Shown here piece after piece: positions 1 through 4,458 of a stretch of 5,045 nucleotides of DNA. The translations under genes and the position numbers were made by a program. Each line of letters starts with the position of its first letter. The first letter of the stretch is position 1. The notes under the pieces are model-generated. The model was given only the letters and a program-made list of their open reading frames with translations. It made no database searches and was not told where the DNA came from. Source of the stretch: Thermococcus sp. (GTDB lineage: Archaea; Methanobacteriota_B; Thermococci; Thermococcales; Thermococcaceae); NCBI GenBank assembly GCA_021157445.1, contig JAGGWM010000007.1, positions 1 to 5,045 of the forward strand. Reading direction: 5' to 3'.

Positions 1-3
1 AAA

Positions 4-333
4 TCAATAAGGAAGCTCATAGTGCTTAACCACTATCTCATCTATTCCTATTTTTTCTAAAGCACTCAGCGGGACTTGCATTGAAACCTGCACTATTCCT
101 GGAAGTCTTCCAATCTCCACGACTTTTGCAGCTCCTTTATGACCAAAGCCTCCGCAAAGTTCAATTGCCCCTATACCATCATTTACAAGTTCCTTTGCGA
201 TTTTGCATGCCTCTTCATAGTTCTTCACGCCAACAACATGGAGCTCTACAGCTGGCGTCTCAACAACGGCTCTGTGTTTCTTGGGATCTGCTTCAGGAGC
301 TAAAAATATGAAAGCTGCCCTAAGCTTACCCAT
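4..333 (-). CDS. DUF6506-like small protein of unknown function
   Basis: This encodes a complete 109-residue soluble protein with no signal peptide or membrane segment. The N-terminal stretch AAFIFLAPEADPKKHR, then ELHVVGVKNYEEACKIAKEL (residues about 31-50) and IELCGGFGHKGAAKVVEIG (about 57-75), resemble the small conserved family I remember as DUF6506. No biochemical role is known to me. The single Cys in the ELCGGFGH motif and the nearby His are the obvious candidates for a functional site. The ATG start is supported by a strong Shine-Dalgarno, GGGGGTGA, at 338-345 on the minus strand. The gene begins 24 bases after the stop of the membrane-protein gene, so the two are probably cotranscribed. 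The family call comes from memory of the motif pattern and is moderately secure; the function is unknown. Confidence 0.7.
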   Translation of the reverse strand: MGKLRAAFIFLAPEADPKKHRAVVETPAVELHVVGVKNYEEACKIAKELVNDGIGAIELCGGFGHKGAAKVVEIGRLPGIVQVSMQVPLSALEKIGIDEIVVKHYELPY

Positions 334-337
334 TATC

Positions 338-345
338 TCACCCCC
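338..345 (-). promoter_or_regulatory. Shine-Dalgarno of the DUF6506-like gene
   Basis: The minus strand reads GGGGGTGA followed by GATA and the ATG. It differs by one base from the archaeal consensus GGAGGTGA and is well placed for the start at 333. It lies within the 24-base gap after the membrane-protein gene. Confidence 0.6.
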
Positions 346-357
346 ATATCTTCCAAT

Positions 358-1422
358 TCACTCCTCCCAAGACCATGCGGGTGGAAATCCCGTTCTTTTA
401 GAGGGGAAGCAAAGAGGTATTGCGAATCCCCAATGAACCCCTGCATAAGCCAGTACAAATGCCTGCATGAGATAATATGTGTCATCAGGGCCTGTAGGAG
501 GCCATATGTGCTTCGTTACTGCAACGCTGACAAGAACTGCAATTATCTGAATTATGATAACTCCAATGAAGCCTATAATAGCTCCTAACGTCGGTGGCTT
601 TATCCTTCTCCACGGCCATCCTTCAAAGATCACGAAAACGCTCCAGTTAAAGCTGCACCCAGCTCCAAACCATATTAGGAAGTAGAGAGAGTAACCACCT
701 ATTAATGAGGCATATGGGGCCTCCAAAGAGAAGTTAAAGTGGCCTAACAGTGATGCAATTGCCACTATTATGAAGACAACTGCCAAATTTATAGTCCAGA
801 AGGCTATGCCGGTCTCATAACCTTTCATATTCTTGCCCCAGTAGGCTATAATACCCGAGCCCAATAGCCATTGAGTGGGAATAAACCACCAAGCAGGTAT
901 GAGTCCAGGATCGGGCAGTACTATCATTGTTGTTACGACCAGAGAGTACCACAGTAGCAGATCTAACACTGCTTTTTTAGGAGCCGGTGTTTCTCCCCAT
1001 AGATGGAATGAAAAGTCTGTCACTACTACCCAGAAGAACAATCCCGCAAGTATTGGAAATCCATAGGTCTGAAGATCTACTAGCTTGCTTGCTAAGTACC
1101 AGCATATCACTCCCAAAATCCACGCCACGCCGAGCATTGTGACTCCACGGGTCCACCAGTTCTCAATTTTGTTGAAGGGCCAGTAGCCCCACACCACGAA
1201 TGCAAAAACCCACCACAGAGCCCATAAGTATGTTCCAACGATGTCAAGCCATTCTGCCCCACAAATGGAAACTCGTGTGAATATTAGGTGTCCAATCCAC
1301 CAATTCAGAACGGAAGCTATGATAACCGCCAGCATTACTGGCCAGTGATAACCCCATTTTTTACCTTCTTTTACCTTTTCGGCCGTTTTTATCACCTTCA
1401 AATCTTTTCTATCATCATTCAC
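358..1422 (-). CDS. Tryptophan-rich polytopic membrane protein, unknown family
   Basis: This encodes a 354-residue integral membrane protein. A charged N-terminus of about 26 residues is followed by roughly ten hydrophobic helices near residues 28-48, 60-80, 93-113, 120-141, 152-170, 176-196, 205-227, 236-268, 279-303 and 316-340. Basic loops at NKIENWW, PAPKK, GKNMK, WRRIK and SKRTG alternate with acidic or neutral ones, which fits both termini in the cytoplasm. Thirty residues are Trp (about 8.5%), often paired (WW at 41, 70, 89, 178). Polar residues inside or next to helices include D136, H140, E144 and H330. I recognise no transporter signature; a permease or sensor is possible, but that is inference. 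The only upstream in-frame start is the GTG at 1422, because an in-frame TGA lies close before it. It has no clear Shine-Dalgarno; the preceding 25 bases are T-rich. It sits between the VOC and DUF6506-like genes. Confidence 0.8.
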   Translation of the reverse strand: MNDDRKDLKVIKTAEKVKEGKKWGYHWPVMLAVIIASVLNWWIGHLIFTRVSICGAEWLDIVGTYLWALWWVFAFVVWGYWPFNKIENWWTRGVTMLGVAWILGVICWYLASKLVDLQTYGFPILAGLFFWVVVTDFSFHLWGETPAPKKAVLDLLLWYSLVVTTMIVLPDPGLIPAWWFIPTQWLLGSGIIAYWGKNMKGYETGIAFWTINLAVVFIIVAIASLLGHFNFSLEAPYASLIGGYSLYFLIWFGAGCSFNWSVFVIFEGWPWRRIKPPTLGAIIGFIGVIIIQIIAVLVSVAVTKHIWPPTGPDDTYYLMQAFVLAYAGVHWGFAIPLCFPSKRTGFPPAWSWEE

Positions 1423-1459
1423 AACAAAATAAAATCAAAAAGGAAACTCAGACACAAAT

Positions 1460-1967
1460 TCACTCAATCCATGGGATCTTAGCCCCAGGCGGATACACAG
1501 CATCAGGTTTGGGCCACTTGAATTCTTCTGGAGGCTTATAGATTTCGGCGATAAACTTCAGATCTTTCTCTGTAGTTAGGTATGAAATCGCACCACGTCC
1601 CCCCCTGCAGGATTTTATGTCCCTTTGAACGGAAGAACTCCATGGCTTTGTCGTAATCTTCAACTGCGAATGCTACATGGTGTAATCCCTCTCCGTGCTC
1701 CCGCAGAAATTCCGCATAAATGCTTTTATCGTCTTTGGGTTCTATAAGCTCCCACTGAACTTTTCCAATGTCGCACAGGGCAAGACGCATACCGCAATCT
1801 TCTCTCTTGTCTCTAATGATTATGTCTTTTACGGTTTCAGGATTGAACTCATAGATTGCCCAAGGACCTATTCCATACTCGTCGTAATAGGTCTTAACTG
1901 CCTCATCTAAATTTTTTACAACAACGGCCACTTGAAGCACATCCGTAAATATCGGCTTCTTTTCCAT
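1460..1967 (-). pseudogene. VOC-superfamily protein (methylmalonyl-CoA epimerase/glyoxalase-like), frameshifted
   Basis: Read from the ATG at 1967, the frame gives a 143-residue product ending at 1536. The last 20 residues are unlike the family. Removing one G from the run of seven at 1599-1605 restores LQGGRGAISYLTTEKDLKF and a 168-residue protein ending at 1460, a typical size for a one-chain, two-module VOC protein. The first module starts LQVAVVVKNLDEAVKTYY and the second GLHHVAFAVEDYDKAMEFF. Expected metal ligands align as Q12 (His in classical epimerases), Q71, H96 or H97, and E141; E141 lies only in the restored tail. Family members act on metal-bound enolate intermediates, in epimerisation or isomerisation for example; the substrate here is unknown. 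The start has a strong Shine-Dalgarno, GGAGGAAGGA, at 1971-1980. It could be a true pseudogene, a sequencing error, or a slippage-corrected gene. As read, the encoded product is the 1536-1967 frame. Confidence 0.85.
1599..1605 (-). other. G7 homopolymer at the frameshift point
   Basis: The plus strand carries seven consecutive C, so the coding strand has seven G within CTGCAG-G7-ACGTGG. With six G the reading frame joins the two halves of the VOC protein exactly. With seven G it enters a non-homologous tail. This is the only place where a single-base change is needed. Confidence 0.85.
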
Positions 1968-2052
1968 CTATCCTTCCTCCAATGCCTAATTTTCAATTTG
2001 AATAATAAAAATCCGAAAAGACCAAAAATTAAAAGGAGAGAAATAGAAAGGG
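1968..2052 (-). promoter_or_regulatory. Gap between E1 beta and VOC gene: possible weak promoter and ribosome-binding site
   Basis: This 85-base AT-rich spacer separates the E1 beta stop from the VOC start. On the minus strand a TATA-like stretch, TTTTTATTATT, at 2001-2011 would place initiation near 1980, only about a dozen bases before the ATG and overlapping the clear Shine-Dalgarno GGAGGAAGGA (1971-1980). The left module could therefore have its own promoter and not depend wholly on read-through from the E1 genes. The TATA match is weak and the region is generally AT-rich, so only the ribosome-binding site is secure. Confidence 0.35.
2018..2040 (-). terminator. T-rich terminator-like stretch after E1 beta
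   Basis: Just past the E1 beta stop, the minus strand reads CTCTCCTTTTAATTTTTGG followed by TCTTTTC. Archaeal RNA polymerase commonly terminates at such oligo-T runs without needing a hairpin, and I see no strong stem here. It could end or attenuate the E1 transcript before the VOC gene. Confidence 0.35.
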
Positions 2053-3036
2053 TCAGAGAATCTCCCTAATAGCCTTTTCAATTTTCTCTGTGCTTGGTAT
2101 CCACTCCTTCTCTAAGGCGGGGCTGAATGGGACTGGCGTTGCTGGAGCAGTGACCAGTTTAACTGGTGCTTTTAGACGGTCAAATGCTTTATTAACTGCA
2201 AGAGCAGCTATGTCAGTTGCAAAGCTGCATCTTGGATAGGCTTCATCAACAACTACAAGCTTTCCGGTCTTCTTTATGGAGTTTAGAATTGTCTCCTCGT
2301 CTAGCGGAACAAGGGTTCTTGGATCAATAACTTCAACACTTATTCCTTCCTCCTCAAGTTTTTTCGCAACTTCCAAGGCCCTATGAACCATTAATGCTGT
2401 TGCTACAACTGTCACATCTTTTCCTTCTTTTTTGACGTCAGCCTCCCCGAGGGGAATTGAATAAGGCTCCCCTGGAACCGGACCTTTAACGCCGTAGAGC
2501 ATCTTATGTTCAATGAAAATGACCGGGTCATCGTCTTCAATTGAAGAAATTAAGAGCCCCTTGGCATCATAAGGCGTGGAGGGATAGACCACCTTCAATC
2601 CCGGAACGTGGACAAAGAGAGCGTGAAGAGACTGTGAGTGCTGGGCAGCAGCAGAAGCCCCGGCTCCAGAAACGGTCCTAATGACTATCGGGATCTTGGC
2701 TTTCCCCCCAAACATGTACCTTATCTTTGCCGCTTGGTTGTAAATCTGGTCATAAGCCACTCCAAGGAAGTCTATGAACATTAACTCCACAACTGGTCTC
2801 AATAATCCCGAAGCAGCAGCTCCTACTCCGGTCCCTATAAATCCGCTCTCAGCAATAGGTGTGTCTCTTACCCTCTCCTCACCGTATTTCTCTAAAAGAC
2901 CCTTTGTAACGCCAAATATTCCGCCATACTGTCCTACGTCTTCACCCATAACAACAACTTTGGGGTCTTTGGACATCTCGTAATCCAATGCCTCATTAAG
3001 GGCCTCTGCAAAGGTGATTTCTCTCACCATTGCCAT
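2053..3036 (-). CDS. acoB: Acetoin/2-oxo-acid dehydrogenase E1 component, beta subunit (AcoB-like)
   Basis: This 327-residue subunit pairs with E1 alpha in the thiamine-diphosphate decarboxylase/lyase that passes an acyl or hydroxyacyl group to the lipoyl domain. It shows the transketolase pyrimidine-binding domain, including GEDVGQYGG (31-39) and DTPIAESGFIG, where E63 is the cofactor-activating Glu. It also has the catalytic-site AAQHSQS with H133, and then the C-terminal transketolase domain (IDPRTLVPLD, DEAYPRCSFATDIAA). AAQHSQSLHALFVHVPGLKVV-type spacing and DPVIFIEHKMLYGVKGPVP are closer to acetoin dehydrogenase AcoB than to pyruvate dehydrogenase. The ATG at 3036 was chosen over a longer reading from 3099. 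It follows GGGGGTG with five-base spacing, and the extra 21 residues lie wholly over E1 alpha and look unlike the family. A further ATG at 3030 is possible. It overlaps the E1 alpha gene by 13 bases, indicating translational coupling. The substrate is not proven by sequence. Confidence 0.9.
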   Translation of the reverse strand: MAMVREITFAEALNEALDYEMSKDPKVVVMGEDVGQYGGIFGVTKGLLEKYGEERVRDTPIAESGFIGTGVGAAASGLLRPVVELMFIDFLGVAYDQIYNQAAKIRYMFGGKAKIPIVIRTVSGAGASAAAQHSQSLHALFVHVPGLKVVYPSTPYDAKGLLISSIEDDDPVIFIEHKMLYGVKGPVPGEPYSIPLGEADVKKEGKDVTVVATALMVHRALEVAKKLEEEGISVEVIDPRTLVPLDEETILNSIKKTGKLVVVDEAYPRCSFATDIAALAVNKAFDRLKAPVKLVTAPATPVPFSPALEKEWIPSTEKIEKAIREIL

Positions 3037-4022
3037 ACTAACACCCCCTTGGTTGGGGTTGAGAACACATCTTCGAGAACTTCCTCCGGCTTGGGCCATG
3101 GGCTTTCTTCAGCAAACTTAATTGCCTCTTCGATTTCTTTCTTTACCTTCTCCCTGATAGCATCAAGTTCTTCCTTGGTTAGGAGACCTTTCTCAAGAAT
3201 CGTCTTCTCAAAAAGCACTATCGGATCTTTGTTCTCCTTCCACCATTCTACTTCCTCTTTTGATCTATATACCTGAGGATCTCCCTCAAAGTGTCCTCTG
3301 AACCTGTAGGTTTTGGCCTCTATTAATGTGGGCCCTTCTCCGTTTCTAGCTCTCTCTATTGCTTCTTTAGCCACTTCGTAAACTGCAAAGACATCCTGAC
3401 CGTCTACACTAACCCCAGGAATTCCATATGCGGCAGCCCTCTCAGCAACGCTCTTTATGGTCTGTTGCTTTGAATACGAGAGGGATATCTGGTAGAGGTT
3501 GTTCTCACATACAAAAACTACTGGAAGTTTCCATATTGCGGCGAGGTTTATTGCCTCGTGGAAGTTCTGCTGATTAGAGGCGCCATCTCCAAAGAAAGCC
3601 ACGGCAACGTTGTCCAAGCCGTTTAGCTTTATTCCCAATGCCGCACCAACCGCGTGTGGAATGCCTCCACCGACTATACCGTTTGCCCCCAATTCACCTA
3701 CATCCAAATCTGCTATGTGCATTGAGCCTCCTTTTCCCTTACATATTCCAGTGGCCTTTCCAAAGAGCTCGGCCATTGATGCCTTGATGTTCCCTCCTTT
3801 TGCAATAAAGTGACCATGTCCCCTGTGTGTACTCGTTATGAAGTCTTCTTTCCTTAGATGAGCCATCACTCCAGTTGCTACAGCCTCTTCTCCGACGTAG
3901 AGGTGAACAAAGCCAGGTATTTTGCCCTGTGCAAAGAGCTCTGCAACCCTTTCCTCATGCTCCCTAATCTTCACCATCGTTTCATAAATCCACAACAGCT
4001 TTTCTTTTGGTATTTCCGGCAT
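3024..4022 (-). CDS. acoA: Acetoin/2-oxo-acid dehydrogenase E1 component, alpha subunit (AcoA-like)
   Basis: This 332-residue subunit carries the thiamine-diphosphate-binding domain of the heterotetrameric E1. The diagnostic cofactor motif runs from GDG (145-147) to NN (174-175), within GDGASNQQNFHEAINLAAIW and VVFVCENN. STHRGHGHFIAKGG (64-77) and GKGGSMHIADLDVGELGANG (96-115) are the substrate-channel and active-site segments. The loop that carries regulatory serines in mitochondrial pyruvate dehydrogenase reads YRFRGHFEGDPQVYR here. GHFEGD is characteristic of acetoin dehydrogenase AcoA and lacks the serine. The length matches bacterial AcoA (about 330). The ATG start gives a family-like N-terminus (LLWIYETMVKIREHEERVAELF) and is preceded by a modest GAGGG element. 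It is the first gene of the minus-strand E1 pair, divergent from the lipoyl protein gene. The enzyme class is certain; acetoin rather than a 2-oxo acid as substrate is an inference. Confidence 0.92.
   Translation of the reverse strand: MPEIPKEKLLWIYETMVKIREHEERVAELFAQGKIPGFVHLYVGEEAVATGVMAHLRKEDFITSTHRGHGHFIAKGGNIKASMAELFGKATGICKGKGGSMHIADLDVGELGANGIVGGGIPHAVGAALGIKLNGLDNVAVAFFGDGASNQQNFHEAINLAAIWKLPVVFVCENNLYQISLSYSKQQTIKSVAERAAAYGIPGVSVDGQDVFAVYEVAKEAIERARNGEGPTLIEAKTYRFRGHFEGDPQVYRSKEEVEWWKENKDPIVLFEKTILEKGLLTKEELDAIREKVKKEIEEAIKFAEESPWPKPEEVLEDVFSTPTKGVLVWQW
3042..3050 (-). promoter_or_regulatory. Shine-Dalgarno deciding the E1 beta start
   Basis: The minus strand reads AAGGGGGTG, then TTAGT and the ATG at 3036. 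It lies inside the end of the E1 alpha gene and supports a 327-residue E1 beta rather than the 348-residue extension. The spacing to the second ATG at 3030 would be 11 bases, which is less good. Confidence 0.6.
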
Positions 4023-4088
4023 GTTTATCCCTCATCTTCAGTTTATATTCGAAAAGAACTTATTTGGAAAATAACAGAATAATGATTT

Positions 4089-4116
4089 CACTAAAAGCCT
4101 AAATTAGACATTAGTG
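4089..4116. repeat. Inverted repeat CACTAA-N16-TTAGTG, possible operator
   Basis: Two perfect six-base complementary arms are separated by 16 bases. The spacer holds the near-palindrome CTAAATTAG at almost the same centre. The element lies upstream of the rightward TATA-like boxes and about 67 bases from the E1 alpha start. That is a plausible place for an activator or for a regulator shared by both directions. Six-base arms can arise by chance in AT-rich DNA. Confidence 0.3.
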
Positions 4117-4131
4117 TTTTTTTGTATTTAA

Positions 4132-4142
4132 AGTATATATAT
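4132..4142 (+). promoter_or_regulatory. Candidate TATA box for lipoyl/E2 genes (distal)
   Basis: AGTATATATAT preceded by TATTTAA is the best TATA-like match in the region. Initiation about 26 bases downstream would fall near 4163, giving a leader of about 43 bases before the lipoyl protein start. Confidence 0.45.
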
Positions 4143-4160
4143 CTTTCTATTCATGCTCCC

Positions 4161-4174
4161 AAAACTTTATTAAG
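4161..4174 (+). promoter_or_regulatory. Candidate BRE/TATA for lipoyl/E2 genes (proximal)
   Basis: AAAACTTTATTAAG combines an A-rich BRE-like stretch with a TATA-like TTTATTAA. Initiation would fall near 4194, giving a short leader of about 12 bases that contains the GGTGATT ribosome-binding site (4197-4203). Short leaders are common in Thermococcales, so this is a real alternative to the distal box. Confidence 0.4.
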
Positions 4175-4196
4175 ATCAAATAAAAAAGAGTGATAT

Positions 4197-4203
4197 GGTG
4201 ATT
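4197..4203 (+). promoter_or_regulatory. Shine-Dalgarno GGTGATT of the lipoyl protein gene
   Basis: GGTGATT complements the 3' end of archaeal 16S rRNA and lies two bases before the ATG at 4206. The form GGTGAT close to the start is typical of hyperthermophilic euryarchaea and is part of the case for the host assignment. Confidence 0.6.
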
Positions 4204-4205
4204 GT

Positions 4206-4454
4206 ATGTCAAAAATGAATGTCATTATGCCAAAATTGGGTATGACAATGAAAAAGGGCACTATCGTAGAGTGGAAGAAAAAAGTTGGAGAGAAAGTAGA
4301 GAAGGATGAGGTCATTGCTATAGTTGAGTCCGAAAAATTAACCGGAGAAGTCAAAGCCCCAGCATCAGGAGTTTTAGCGGAGATATTCCACGATGTTGGA
4401 GATGAAGTTCCCGTTGGGGAGGTAATAGGGACAATAGAAACTGAGGGGAGCTGA
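4206..4454 (+). CDS. Free-standing lipoyl-domain protein (N-terminal part of split E2, AcoC-like)
   Basis: This complete 82-residue protein is a single biotinyl/lipoyl-type domain and nothing else. It begins NVIMPKLGMTMKKGTIVEW, matching the start of acetoin dehydrogenase E2 (AcoC). The lipoylation site is K44 in VESEKLTGEVKAP, at the hairpin turn halfway along the domain as expected, and the second half (GVLAEIFHDVGDEVPVGEVIGTIE) completes the barrel. It would carry the acyl group from E1 to the E2 catalytic core. In ordinary E2 proteins this domain is fused to the rest by a flexible linker; here the chain ends eight residues after the domain at a TGA. The start has a GGTGATT ribosome-binding site; M4 at 4215 is a less likely start. 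The E2 gene begins four bases after the stop. Biotin attachment is less likely because the usual AMKM-type motif is absent. Confidence 0.92.
   Translation: MSKMNVIMPKLGMTMKKGTIVEWKKKVGEKVEKDEVIAIVESEKLTGEVKAPASGVLAEIFHDVGDEVPVGEVIGTIETEGS
4443..4450 (+). promoter_or_regulatory. Shine-Dalgarno deciding the E2 start
   Basis: GAGGGGAG lies within the last codons of the lipoyl protein gene, eight bases before the GTG at 4459 and five before the TTG at 4456. Its presence supports independent initiation of the E2 chain and argues that the gene split is real. Confidence 0.6.
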
Positions 4455-4458
4455 ATTG

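Larger units (their letters stand above)
4023..4205. promoter_or_regulatory. Divergent promoter region between E1 and lipoyl/E2 genes
   Basis: These 183 AT-rich bases contain no gene and must hold the starts of transcription for both halves of the complex. Leftward, a TATA-like AATATAAA at 4042-4049 lies only about 20 bases from the E1 alpha start, which would imply an almost leaderless transcript. The GAGGG element before the ATG argues against that, so the true leftward promoter is uncertain. Rightward, there are two candidates, listed separately. An inverted repeat, CACTAA (4089-4094) and TTAGTG (4111-4116), lies between the two directions and could be an operator. A run of seven T follows at 4117-4123. 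Confidence 0.6.

Noticed and set aside
1460..1663. Independent 67-residue gene
   Set aside because: Its first residues overlap the VOC frame without a start signal. Its body continues the VOC protein exactly when one G is removed, so it is the displaced 3' part and not a separate gene.
2774..2983. Plus-strand open frame inside E1 beta, and similar ones at 3049-3276, 3610-3813 and 3858-4082
   Set aside because: All are antisense to E1 coding regions with strong active-site motifs, and none has a ribosome-binding site or recognisable domain.
3037..3099. 21-residue N-terminal extension of E1 beta (MAQAGGSSRRC...)
   Set aside because: It lies entirely over the E1 alpha coding sequence and looks unlike family N-termini. 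A good Shine-Dalgarno sits inside it, just before the ATG at 3036.
4117..4123. Run of seven T as a terminator on the plus strand
   Set aside because: No plus-strand gene lies upstream of it in the window, and it directly precedes the rightward promoter candidates.
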